64,000 nt of DNA, from contig QFPK01000018.1 of assembly GCA_003248865.1 (NCBI GenBank), positions 1 to 64,000 on the forward strand, written 5' to 3'. Below are positions 53,882 to 61,955 of this stretch, one piece after another. Both the position numbers and the translations under genes were made by a program. Within the stretch, counting starts at the first letter, position 1. Each line of letters starts with the position of its first letter. The stretch is from Sphingomonas sp. (lineage in GTDB: Bacteria > Pseudomonadota > Alphaproteobacteria > Sphingomonadales > Sphingomonadaceae). The notes under the pieces were generated by a model. It was not told where the DNA came from. It worked only from the letters and a program-made list of their open reading frames with translations, and did no database searches.

Positions 53882-55897
53882 ATGCGTCTGCAATTGCTCG
53901 CTTTCGCCGCGATCCTAGGCGCCGTGCCAGTTGAGGCGGCGCCCGATGGGGCGTCAAAAGCGGTCGATGCTTTCGTTGCCACGCCCGCGCTGACGCCCGC
54001 TTCCGCCGCCGAGGCAAAGGCGAGTTGCGATTCCTATCTGGACCGCGCCGCCGCCCTGCAGGCGGCGCTGGAAAAACAGCCCGGCACGGCGCTGACGCTC
54101 CGCCGCTATGACGAATTGATGCTGGTGCTGAACGCGGCCCTGTTCGATGCCAGCATCGTTGACCAGACCGGCGCCACCGCCGAGCTTCGCGATGCCGGGC
54201 GTGCCTGTCAGGCGGCAGTGGGCAACCGGCAGACGGCGATCAGCCTCTCGCGCCCGATTTATGACCGGCTGAAGGCCGCGCCGGTGCCGGGCGATCCGGT
54301 TGCGCGCCGCATCCTGACCCGGACGCTGGAAGGCTATGAGCGGGCCGGGGTGGCCGGCGACGCGGCAGCGCGGGCGCGGATCACTGCGTTGCAGGAGAAG
54401 ATCACCGCGGACGGGCTGACGTTCGACAGCAATATCGCCAACGGCCGCAAGACGATCACGGCGAAGCCGGCGGAACTGGCCGGGCTGCCGGCAGACTTCA
54501 TCAAGGCGCGTCCTCCCGGTGCGGACGGGCTGGTGACGATTTCCACCGATTATCCCGATGTCGGGCCGGTGATGAATTATGCGAAGAGCGACGACCTGCG
54601 CCGCCGCCTGCTGATCACCAACAACAACCGGGCGCCCGAGAATGATGCGGTTCTGACCAGCCTGCTGAACGGCCGCGATGCGCTGGCGCATGAACTGGGG
54701 CGGCCGGACTATGCGGCGCTGATCCTTGAAGACAAGATGCTGGATACGCCCGCCAAGGTACGCGCCATGCTGGACGATGTAGCGACAGCCGCCACCGGAG
54801 CCTCGGACCGCGACTTCGCGCGGATGCTGGCGCGACTTCAGAAGACGGACCCGTCGGTGCAGGCGCTGACGCCGTGGCGGACAGCTTATGCGCGGACGCT
54901 GATCCGCGCCGAGGATTATGCCGTCGATCCGCAGGAGGTCCGCCGCTATTTCGCTTATGATAATGTGCAGAAAGGGATTTTCCGCCTGACCGAGGATCTG
55001 TTCGGGGTGCAGATCCGGCCCTGGGCGACGAAACTGTGGAGCCCGGACGCGCAGGCGTTCGAGATCGTGGAGAAGGGCGAGGTGATCGGCCGCTTCTATC
55101 TGGATACCCACCCCCGGCCCGGCAAATATAATCATGCCAATGTGGTGCCGATCCGCTTCGGCCTGACCGGCCGCGCCCTGCCGGTTGCCGCGCTGGTGAC
55201 GAATTTCCCGAGCGGTGGCCATGACACGGGCCTGATGGAACATCGCGACGTGGAGACGTTCCTGCACGAATTCGGCCATCTGCTCCATGTGATGTTCTCG
55301 GGCCGGCAGGATTGGCATCAGGCGAACATGGCCAATCTGGAATGGGATTTCATCGAGGCGCCGTCGCAGATGCTGGAAAACTGGGTGTGGGACTATGACA
55401 CACTGAAGCTGTTCGCAGTGGACGCCGACGGCAAGGTGATCCCCAAAGAGCTGGTGGAGAAGATGAACCGGGCGCGCTTCTTCGGCGACGCCTTGTCCGC
55501 GCGGTCCGGGCTTGGACTGTCCAACGTCAGCCTCAGCTATCATAGCGGTTCGGCACCGGCCGACCTGACGGCCGCCTATCGCACCGCCTGGGATCGCTAT
55601 GCCATTCCCCCCATGATGGACGGCATCAGCCCGCAGAACAGCTTCGGCCATCTGAACGGCTATTCGGCGATCTATTACACCTACACCTGGTCCAAGATCA
55701 TCGCGACCGATCTGTTTTCCCTGTTTCAGGCGCAGGGCCTGCGCGACCCGGCAACGGCCGCGCGTTATCGGCAGCAGGTGCTGGCACCGGGCGGGTCGAA
55801 GCCGGCAGCAGAACTGGTTCAGGACTTCCTGGGGCGGCCGCTGAGCCTGGAGGCTTACCGCAAGCAGCTGGAACAGGGCAGCACGCCGGGCAGCTAG
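53882..55897 (+). CDS. M3 family zinc metallopeptidase, secreted
   Basis: The 671-residue enzyme has a signal peptide (about residues 1-20) and the M3 oligopeptidase domain. The zinc-binding HEFGH lies at residue 462, with the third ligand expected in the WDFIEAPSQMLENW segment just after. It resembles oligopeptidase A/dipeptidyl carboxypeptidase (Dcp), which trims short peptides; a signal peptide suggests a periplasmic role. ATG 53882 follows GGGGGAAC. The stop overlaps the convergent M20 gene by 4 bp. Confidence 0.92.
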   Translation: MRLQLLAFAAILGAVPVEAAPDGASKAVDAFVATPALTPASAAEAKASCDSYLDRAAALQAALEKQPGTALTLRRYDELMLVLNAALFDASIVDQTGATAELRDAGRACQAAVGNRQTAISLSRPIYDRLKAAPVPGDPVARRILTRTLEGYERAGVAGDAAARARITALQEKITADGLTFDSNIANGRKTITAKPAELAGLPADFIKARPPGADGLVTISTDYPDVGPVMNYAKSDDLRRRLLITNNNRAPENDAVLTSLLNGRDALAHELGRPDYAALILEDKMLDTPAKVRAMLDDVATAATGASDRDFARMLARLQKTDPSVQALTPWRTAYARTLIRAEDYAVDPQEVRRYFAYDNVQKGIFRLTEDLFGVQIRPWATKLWSPDAQAFEIVEKGEVIGRFYLDTHPRPGKYNHANVVPIRFGLTGRALPVAALVTNFPSGGHDTGLMEHRDVETFLHEFGHLLHVMFSGRQDWHQANMANLEWDFIEAPSQMLENWVWDYDTLKLFAVDADGKVIPKELVEKMNRARFFGDALSARSGLGLSNVSLSYHSGSAPADLTAAYRTAWDRYAIPPMMDGISPQNSFGHLNGYSAIYYTYTWSKIIATDLFSLFQAQGLRDPATAARYRQQVLAPGGSKPAAELVQDFLGRPLSLEAYRKQLEQGSTPGS

Positions 55898-57105
55898 GCG
55901 GCGCGTTTGAAACCTTGCCGGGCGATGCGCATTAGCAGCAGAGCTGCAAGACGGGCGCGTTCGGACAGGCTTTCGACGATCAGATACTCATCCGCCGAGT
56001 GGATGGCGCCGCCGCGCACGCCCAGCGTGTCCACCACGGCGAGGCCGGTGGCGGCCAGGTTGTTGCCGTCACAGACGCCGCCCGCATCCCGCCAGCCGAT
56101 GGACAGATCGAGATCGGCGCCGACGGCCTTCACCAGTTCGAACAGGCGGAGCTGGTTGGCGTCCAGCGGCTTGGGCGGACGGGCGAAATCGCCATGGCGG
56201 TGGGCTTGGATATCGTGCGCGGCGGCAACGGCAGAAATGGCAGCGTCCAGCGCAGCGCGGGCGCGAACCTCGGCCTCGGGCGTTGTGGGGCGCATGTTGA
56301 CGCGCAGTACGGCGGTGTCGGGCACGACATTGTTGGGGCCGCCGCCTTCGATCTTCGCGACATTGACCTTGAGATCTGGCGCGATGAGGGCCGCCAGACG
56401 CAGCGCGAGATCGGCGGCGGCGATGACAGCGTTGCGGCCCTTTTCCGGTTCGCGCCCCGCATGGGCAGCGCGGCCCGCGATGTGGATGGCGAAATTGCCG
56501 CTGCCGGGGCGGGCGCCGGCCAGCGTGCCATCGGGCAGCGCGGGTTCGAAGGTGAGGCCGGCATCCACCCGGCGGGCCGCTTCGATAAGCAGCGGGGCCG
56601 AGCCGGGGGAGGAGACCTCCTCATCCGAATTGAGGACGACTTCATAGCCGATGTCGCGGGCCCAGGGGCTGGCTTCCAGCGCTTTGAGAGCGGCCAGCAT
56701 GACGGCAATGCCGCCCTTCATGTCGGCGACGCCGGGGCCGTTCAGGATGCCGGGCTCGTGCCATGTCAGCTGCTGGAACGGATGATCGACCGGGAAAACG
56801 GTGTCGTAATGGCCGGTGAGCAGCACGCGGGTTGGCGCCTGCGGGCGGACGATGAGGTGGAGGTTCCGGCCATGCGTGAGCGGCACGACCTCGCCCGTGG
56901 GGCGCATCTGGCTGGCGTCTGCCGGGTCATGGGCCTGCATGTCGCCCAGAGGCGCGAAGGCGTCTGTGAGGAGGGCGGCAGTGGCGGCGAGGCCATCCAG
57001 GTTGCGGCTGCCGCTGTTGACGGCGCACCAGCGTTCGACCTGCGCCAGCATGGCGGCCGGGTCGATCGTGGCGAGAGCGGCCTGCTCGGCGGAGGACAGA
57101 TTCAT
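55894..57105 (-). CDS. M20 family metallopeptidase
   Basis: The 403-residue protein is an M20 aminoacylase/carboxypeptidase-type enzyme with a two-zinc centre. GHYDTVFP (metal His and catalytic Asp), GPGVADMKGG (bridging Asp), NSDEEVSSPGS (catalytic and metal Glu) and the C-terminal HSADEY (metal His) are visible. It is closest to glutamate carboxypeptidase (CPG2)-like enzymes, which release amino acids from N-acyl or folate-type substrates. ATG 57105 follows GGAAGACGG. It lies 25 bp after the ThDP enzyme gene, probably in the same operon. Confidence 0.88.
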   Translation of the reverse strand: MNLSSAEQAALATIDPAAMLAQVERWCAVNSGSRNLDGLAATAALLTDAFAPLGDMQAHDPADASQMRPTGEVVPLTHGRNLHLIVRPQAPTRVLLTGHYDTVFPVDHPFQQLTWHEPGILNGPGVADMKGGIAVMLAALKALEASPWARDIGYEVVLNSDEEVSSPGSAPLLIEAARRVDAGLTFEPALPDGTLAGARPGSGNFAIHIAGRAAHAGREPEKGRNAVIAAADLALRLAALIAPDLKVNVAKIEGGGPNNVVPDTAVLRVNMRPTTPEAEVRARAALDAAISAVAAAHDIQAHRHGDFARPPKPLDANQLRLFELVKAVGADLDLSIGWRDAGGVCDGNNLAATGLAVVDTLGVRGGAIHSADEYLIVESLSERARLAALLLMRIARQGFKRAA

Positions 57106-57130
57106 TGTCCGTCTTCCAGACGAAAGGTCA

Positions 57131-58756
57131 TCATTTGCCGTCCTCCAGACGGCGACCGGGGGCGATTTCCTGTGGGTCGACCAGCACATGGATCAGCGCC
57201 GCCTTGCCCCGGCAGCGCTCCAGCGCGGGGGCAAATTCGGCGGAGCTGCGCACGGTTTCGCCATGTAGGCCGAAGCTCCAGGCGAAGGTCGCGAAATCCG
57301 GATTGGTGAGGCGGGTGGCCGAGGGGCGGCCGGGATAGTCGCGCGCCTGATGCATGCGGATGGTGCCATACTGGCCATTGTCCATCACCACGAACAGCGG
57401 GGTGGCGCCTTCATGGGCGACGGTGGCCAGTTCCTGCCCCGACATCAGGAAGTCGCCGTCTCCGGCAACCACGATGACCTGCCGCTCCGGATGGAGCAGC
57501 GAGGCGGCGATCCCCGCAGGCACGCCATAGCCCATCGCGCCCGAGGTGGGGGCGAGCTGGGTGTGGGGGCGGCGGTGCAGGTGGAAGCGGTGCAGCCAGG
57601 AGGCGAAATTGCCCGCGCCGTTACAGTAGATCGTGTCCGGCGGGAGCGTTTCGGAGAGGGTGCGGATCACCTCCGCCGGGTTCACGCCGGATTCCACGCT
57701 GGTGGGGCGGACCCAGTTCCTGTGCAGGCCGGCGAGTTCGGCGACCCATTCGGAGCGGTCTTGGGGAGGCAGCGTGGCGAGGGCGGCGAGGGCGAGACCG
57801 GCATCGGCCTGCACGGCGAGGCGGGGCTGCCAGGTGCGGCGCAGCGCCTCTGCATCGGCGCAGATGTGGATGAGGGCGCGGTTCGCGAAAGGCTGGTCGA
57901 TCAGGCTGTAGCCCTGGGTCGCGTTTTCGGTGAGGCGGGCGCCGACCACCAGCAACAGGTCGGCGGATTTCACCGCCGCGACCAGCGCCGGGTTCGCGCC
58001 CAGCCCCAGTTCGCCGGCATAATGGGGGTGCGCGTTGTCGAACCTGTCTTTCCGGCGCCAGCTGGTGACGACGGGGAGGCCGAGACGGGTGGCGACCTGT
58101 TCGGCGCAGGCGCTGGCCTCGGCCGTCCACAGCGGTCCGCCGAGCAGGAGGACGGGGCGTTCGGCCGATTCCAGCAGGGAGGCAATGATCGACAGGGCTT
58201 CGGGCGACGGCGCGGGTGGGGTGAGCGGACCGGGCGCGGTGGCCTCGCCCGCAGCTTCGAGCGCGAGCTTGTCGTCCGGCAGCACCACGACAACCGGGCC
58301 GGGGCGGCCGGAATTGGTGGTGGCCAGCGCCGCAGCCATCTGCTCGGCGACGCGGGCGGGTTCGCGCAGCGTGATGACCTGCTTGGCGATGCTGCCGAAA
58401 ACGCGGTGATAATCGACCTCCTGAAAGGCCTCCCGCCCGATCATGTCGTCGCCCACCTGCCCCACCAGCAGCAGAAGGGGGGTGGAATCCTGCTGCGCGG
58501 TGTGCAGCGCGATGGCCGCGTGGGTGGCACCGGGGCCGCGCGTGACCATGGCGACGCCGGGCTTGCCTGTCAGCTTCGCGGCGGCTTCGGCCATATTGGC
58601 GGCTGCCGCCTCGTGCCGGCAGGTCACGAGGCGGACGGAGACATCCCGCATGGCATCGAGCAGCGGCAGATAGGATTCGCCAGGAACCGCGAAGGCATGG
58701 CTGATTCCGGCGGCCGCGAGGCTTTCCGCGATCAGGGTTGCGACCGTTCGGGCCAT
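57131..58756 (-). CDS. Thiamine-diphosphate-dependent enzyme (acetolactate synthase-like)
   Basis: The 541-residue protein has the three-domain ThDP fold: an N-terminal PYR domain with FAVPGESYLPLLDA and the catalytic-base Glu in RHEAAAANMAEAAA, a middle domain, and a C-terminal PP domain with GDGDFLMSGQELATVAHEG and MDNGQYG (the GDG-NN cofactor motif). It resembles the large-subunit acetolactate synthase/2-oxoacid decarboxylase group, but no small regulatory subunit or valine-pathway gene is near. The reaction is therefore uncertain. ATG 58756 lacks a clear ribosome-binding site. Confidence 0.85.
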   Translation of the reverse strand: MARTVATLIAESLAAAGISHAFAVPGESYLPLLDAMRDVSVRLVTCRHEAAAANMAEAAAKLTGKPGVAMVTRGPGATHAAIALHTAQQDSTPLLLLVGQVGDDMIGREAFQEVDYHRVFGSIAKQVITLREPARVAEQMAAALATTNSGRPGPVVVVLPDDKLALEAAGEATAPGPLTPPAPSPEALSIIASLLESAERPVLLLGGPLWTAEASACAEQVATRLGLPVVTSWRRKDRFDNAHPHYAGELGLGANPALVAAVKSADLLLVVGARLTENATQGYSLIDQPFANRALIHICADAEALRRTWQPRLAVQADAGLALAALATLPPQDRSEWVAELAGLHRNWVRPTSVESGVNPAEVIRTLSETLPPDTIYCNGAGNFASWLHRFHLHRRPHTQLAPTSGAMGYGVPAGIAASLLHPERQVIVVAGDGDFLMSGQELATVAHEGATPLFVVMDNGQYGTIRMHQARDYPGRPSATRLTNPDFATFAWSFGLHGETVRSSAEFAPALERCRGKAALIHVLVDPQEIAPGRRLEDGK

Positions 58757-58784
58757 GGGGGGAGGCAAAGCCGGGCGGCCGCGC

Positions 58785-58812
58785 CTTGTCAAGCAGGAGG
58801 GTGCCTGCTAGG
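58785..58812 (+). promoter_or_regulatory. Putative tRNA-Ser promoter
   Basis: CTTGTCAA (58785-58792) and TGCTAGGGG (58805-58813) upstream of the tRNA approximate the -35/-10 layout of sphingomonad tRNA promoters. Spacing between TTGTCA and CTAGGG is 15 bp, slightly short. Confidence 0.4.
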
Positions 58813-58831
58813 GGCCGCCGCTCCAGAGCGC

Positions 58832-58922
58832 GGAGCGGTGGCCGAGTGGTCGAAGGCGCACGCCTGGAAAGTGTGTATAGGTCAAAAGCCTATCGTGGGT
58901 TCGAATCCCACCCGCTCCGCCA
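58832..58922 (+). tRNA. tRNA-Ser(GGA)
   Basis: The 91-nt sequence folds as a class II tRNA: acceptor GGAGCGG/CCGCTCC, D-stem GCC/GGC, anticodon stem CACGC/GTGTG with loop CTGGAAA (anticodon GGA, reading UCC and UCU), a long variable arm (TATAGG ... CCTATC), T-stem GTGGG/CCCAC with TTCGAAT, discriminator G and an encoded CCA (58920-58922). The minus-strand recombinase gene ends inside this tRNA, which is the element's attachment site. Confidence 0.97.
58890..58922. other. Attachment-site region (tRNA-Ser 3' end)
   Basis: The last 33 nt of the tRNA (T-arm, acceptor strand and CCA) also encode the C-terminal residues WRSGWDSNPR of the recombinase on the opposite strand. Element genes follow immediately. 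This is the usual place for an integrative element to recombine with a chromosomal tRNA gene; the exact crossover core and the other boundary are outside what can be seen here. Confidence 0.7.
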
Positions 58923-60539
58923 CTTCGGTATAAAACCGGGAACGCCGATCCCCGCCGATTTCCCTCCCTTAGTGGCTATCAGCGTCCTCAACAGCGTGTT
59001 TTTGCTGCCGTTGATGTAGATCGCATCGTCTGCGACCTCGACATGCTGCGCGAAAGCCCGGACGTGATCCCGCCGATAGCCGCCCTTTTCGAGCCGAAGC
59101 CCGGTGCGTGCTTCGCTCGCCAGTTCCCGCACCGCCGCCCCTGTGAGGCCCTGATGGGCCGAGCTTTTCAGCATGGCCTCGGTCCTTGCGGCGTCGGCCC
59201 GTGCCTGATCCCGTATCGCCGTGAGGCCCGTGATGCGTTCACCGAGGGCGGATTCGGCCGGGTCGAGTGAACCCGCCTCGATAGCCTCGTAGAGCCGCTT
59301 GAGGCGCATATCGGCCTCGGCCGCGCGTTGGTTCAATTCCGCAATGTGCTGGCTGCGCCGCTCGACACTCTCCTGCCGGCGATCCAGCAGCGAGGCGAGC
59401 ACGTCTTCGATCCGCTCGGGGTCCAGCAGCCTTTCCTCGATGTGGCTGACCACGATGCGGTCCAGCCTGTCCATCGGGATCGCGCGGCCCTTGCAGCCAG
59501 TTTCGCCCTGTCGTGCCCGGATCGAGCAGGCATAATAGCGATAGCGGCCGTTCTTGCCGGTGCGCAGCGTCATGGCTCCACCGCAATTGCCGCAATAGCA
59601 AATGCCGGTCAGCAGGTTCGGGCCGCTGACCACGCGCGGCGGCGTCACCTTCGGATTATTGACCTGCAATCGCTTCTGCACCGCCTCGAATATCTCAAGG
59701 TCGATCAGCGGCGGCACCGCGACGGTGACGACTTCTTCCTCGGGCTTCACCTCGCCTTTCTTGGAACGGCGATTGAACCGATGTTCGCCGATATAGGTGC
59801 GGCGGGTCAGGACGCGGTGAAGCTGGCCGATGCCCCAACGTCCGCCGCTGCGGGTGAACATGCGGTTTCTGTTGAGGTAGCTGACGATGTTCTTGACGCC
59901 CATGGGGCCGGACGTGCCGTCGCCTTCCGATGCAAGACGGAAGATGAGCCGCACGGTGTCGGCGTGCAGCGGGTCGATTTCCAGCTTCTTCTTCATCTTC
60001 GTGCCGCGCTGCTCGGCATCGACGACGTGGTAGCCGATGGGTGGCAGCGAGCCGTTCCAGAAGCCTTGCCGCGCGTTCTCCTTCAAGGCGCGCAGGACGT
60101 GCTTGGCGTTCTCCTTCGACTGGTATTCGTCGAACAGCGACATGATCCGCCGCATCATCTGATGGATCGGATCGTCACCAAGTTCCTGCGTCATAGATAC
60201 GAGCTTGACGCCGTTCTTCGCCAGCTTCCGGTAGTAGTATTCCATTTCAAATTCGTCGCGAAAGAACCGCGAGAAGCTATGCACCACCACCACGTCGAAC
60301 GCTGGCGGCTTCGACGTGCCGGCTTCGATCATCCGTTGAAATTCGGGGCGGCGGTCGTTGGTCGCCGATGCGCCCGGCTCGACGAAGGTTTCCACAAGCT
60401 GGTAGCCGCGAGACTCGCAATAGGCTTCGCCCTGCCGCTTCTGGTCGGGGATCGACACGTCATGCTCGGCCTGCCGCGCCGTCGAGACGCGCAGATAGAG
60501 CGCGGCGCGCAGGGCGACGTGCGGGGAATGAATGTTCAT
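58890..60539 (-). CDS. Large serine recombinase, element integrase
   Basis: The 549-residue recombinase has an N-terminal serine recombinase domain with catalytic Ser19 in LRVSTARQ, a RHSFSRFFRD-like SFSRFFRDEF segment, a central recombinase domain (about residues 165-280), a zinc-ribbon with CYCGNCGG and two further Cys (about residues 310-350), and a C-terminal coiled-coil/helical part. It should integrate and excise the element. Its stop codon (TAG, 58890-58892) lies in the variable arm of tRNA-Ser, so the last ten residues are encoded by the tRNA gene. ATG 60539 shares one base with the tumA stop (TAATG) behind AAAGGAGG. Confidence 0.92.
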   Translation of the reverse strand: MNIHSPHVALRAALYLRVSTARQAEHDVSIPDQKRQGEAYCESRGYQLVETFVEPGASATNDRRPEFQRMIEAGTSKPPAFDVVVVHSFSRFFRDEFEMEYYYRKLAKNGVKLVSMTQELGDDPIHQMMRRIMSLFDEYQSKENAKHVLRALKENARQGFWNGSLPPIGYHVVDAEQRGTKMKKKLEIDPLHADTVRLIFRLASEGDGTSGPMGVKNIVSYLNRNRMFTRSGGRWGIGQLHRVLTRRTYIGEHRFNRRSKKGEVKPEEEVVTVAVPPLIDLEIFEAVQKRLQVNNPKVTPPRVVSGPNLLTGICYCGNCGGAMTLRTGKNGRYRYYACSIRARQGETGCKGRAIPMDRLDRIVVSHIEERLLDPERIEDVLASLLDRRQESVERRSQHIAELNQRAAEADMRLKRLYEAIEAGSLDPAESALGERITGLTAIRDQARADAARTEAMLKSSAHQGLTGAAVRELASEARTGLRLEKGGYRRDHVRAFAQHVEVADDAIYINGSKNTLLRTLIATKGGKSAGIGVPGFIPKWRSGWDSNPR

Positions 60540-60922
60540 TACCGGCCTCCTTTCGCCACGCGGCGGTCGAGCAAGGGCAACGCCAGTTCAACACGGTCAT
60601 GGACAACCTTGGGCGCGAGCTTGCGGCCTTCCTTCTCCAAGCGGACAAGGCCGTAGCTCTCCATCGTTTTCATGGTGCGTGACAGGTTGGATAAGGCCCG
60701 GCCGGTGATCTCCGAAAGTTCCTCCAGCGATGCCGGGGCCTTCTCGGCGATAACGCGCAGCAGCTCGCGGTTGCCGGCCGACAGCACCTTTGCGAAGGAT
60801 TCGGTCGATGTGAACCACACCTTCGGATCGTCCGCCGCCGGCTTTTCCTCGCCCTTGGCGATCCGCATGGTGCGGGCCTTCATCTCGTCGTAGCCAGCAA
60901 TCCCGACTTTCAATGTGGTCAT
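60539..60922 (-). CDS. tumA: TumA-like antitoxin, HTH regulator (HVO_A0114-type)
   Basis: The 127-residue protein has a winged helix-turn-helix segment (SLEELSEITGRALSNLSRTMKTMESYGLVRLEKEGRK, described by family, about residues 62-100) preceded by the WFTSTESFAKVLSAGNRELLRVI region typical of HVO_A0114-like antitoxins. It overlaps the tumE-like gene by 4 bp, in the usual toxin-then-antitoxin order of the TumE/TumA systems. It probably neutralises the toxin and may repress the operon. Assignment rests on domain pattern and pairing. Confidence 0.75.
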   Translation of the reverse strand: MTTLKVGIAGYDEMKARTMRIAKGEEKPAADDPKVWFTSTESFAKVLSAGNRELLRVIAEKAPASLEELSEITGRALSNLSRTMKTMESYGLVRLEKEGRKLAPKVVHDRVELALPLLDRRVAKGGR

Positions 60923-61272
60923 AGGGCACCTCGCTCCTTCAATACCGCGTCCACCGCCTGCCAGAAGTCGGCCAGCAGCGTGGCCGCATCCTCGTAGGCG
61001 TAGGGCTTCACGGTCTGGAGGCGGTGCCGATGGTCCATCGGCTCGCCCCTCTTGCCTCGGCCGACCGGATGGGCGTTATCGAAGCCGACCAGCCGTTCGC
61101 CCGAAGGCCCGTGAAGCGTGAGCGAGTAATCGAGGCCGTGCGGCTTCTCCGGCGATGCCGGAACGCGGGTGACAACGAACTTCACCCAATGGCCGCCCTC
61201 GGGATCGACAACGAGCACCTGACCGTCGAGGTCCAGAAGCGTGTCGAGGCTCGGGTCACGATCCTCGCTCAT
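60919..61272 (-). CDS. tumE: TumE-like toxin (DUF6516)
   Basis: The 117-residue protein fits the TumE/DUF6516 family: a beta-rich core (WVKFVVTRVPASPEKPHGLDY, SLTLHGPSGERLVGFDN) followed by the hallmark His-rich DHRHR and a helical C-terminus (YEDAATLLADFWQAVDAV). TumE proteins are toxins paired with TumA-type HTH antitoxins; the target is not well defined. The insertion PVGRGKRGEPM between GFDN and DHRHR is a little longer than I expect. It overlaps genes on both sides by 4 bp. Confidence 0.75.
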   Translation of the reverse strand: MSEDRDPSLDTLLDLDGQVLVVDPEGGHWVKFVVTRVPASPEKPHGLDYSLTLHGPSGERLVGFDNAHPVGRGKRGEPMDHRHRLQTVKPYAYEDAATLLADFWQAVDAVLKERGAL

Positions 61273-61592
61273 GGCTTATCCTTATCAATGTCTGATAAGT
61301 ATGACAAGGATTTGTTTTCGGCTTCAAGGTCGATTGGGCCAAACAGGCGGTCGAGCACATGACCGAAATACCGCTCGAAGATTTGCAGTTCTTCCTCGGT
61401 GATCGGCACCTTCTCGGGCCAGTCGTCGAAGACCGGCAGCGTCTCAACATCGACGATGCGAAGCGGCGAGCTGCGGCGTTCCCGGCCGTCCGGCGTGGGT
61501 TCGTCGGCGTAGTCGAAAAGATCGTCGGGAAGTGCTTCGGGAACCGGGTGTCGCGGTCGCCCTTTGCGGGCGCGGCGGCGCTCTGCGCACAT
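61269..61592 (-). CDS. Small acidic protein leading the tumE-tumA operon
   Basis: I do not recognise this 107-residue protein. It is acidic, with a basic N-terminal tail (RRRARKGRPRH), a middle LPDDLFDYADEP, and a helical C-terminus (EEELQIFERYFGHVLDRLFG). ATG 61592 follows the perfect ribosome-binding site AAGGAGG. Its end overlaps the tumE-like gene by 4 bp, so it should be made together with the toxin, antitoxin and recombinase. Confidence 0.65.
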   Translation of the reverse strand: MCAERRRARKGRPRHPVPEALPDDLFDYADEPTPDGRERRSSPLRIVDVETLPVFDDWPEKVPITEEELQIFERYFGHVLDRLFGPIDLEAENKSLSYLSDIDKDKP

Positions 61593-61616
61593 GGAATCCT
61601 CCTTGGTTCTGGTGGA

Positions 61617-61641
61617 TTCCGGGGCGCTATAGGCCCCGGAA
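61617..61641. terminator. Perfect inverted repeat between the trb and recombinase operons
   Basis: TTCCGGGGC (61617-61625), a 7-nt loop GCTATAG and GCCCCGGAA (61633-61641) form a perfect 9-bp stem. It lies in the only gap (61593-61727) between the minus-strand trb genes and the tum operon, 86 bp past the DUF2274 stop. It may be a terminator or an operator for the downstream operon; no T-run follows on the minus strand. Confidence 0.4.
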
Positions 61642-61727
61642 TTAAGCGAACCATGGAGGGCAGGCGGCGGCCTGTAGCGTGCCGCATTTGCGCCTATGCG
61701 CTGGCGGCACCCCTGCCGGGATAGGGC

Positions 61728-61955
61728 TTAGCTTGCGGCTCGCCGTGCCTTGGCGAAACCACGATCCGTGGCGATGAAGTGTTGAAGCATCGGCACGATG
61801 AGCTTGGCAGGATCGGCGACGGGCTGGCCGCTCTCGCGGGCCAGCACCTCGGCATAGGCGATAAGATCGCGATTGAGCGTTGCGGGCAGCTCCAACATGA
61901 CCTTCACGGGCTTGTCGTCGGGCAGCGGGCCAAGTTTCAGTTTCGTCATGGTCAA
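61728..61955 (-). CDS. DUF2274 domain-containing protein
   Basis: The 75-residue protein matches DUF2274 (LKLGPLPDDKPVKVMLELPATLNRDLIAYA), a family found next to trbI in integrated conjugative elements. The pattern resembles a ribbon-helix-helix protein, so DNA binding is possible. It overlaps the trbI stop by 4 bp. It is a good marker that the region is a conjugative element rather than a plain island. Confidence 0.85.
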   Translation of the reverse strand: MTMTKLKLGPLPDDKPVKVMLELPATLNRDLIAYAEVLARESGQPVADPAKLIVPMLQHFIATDRGFAKARRAAS

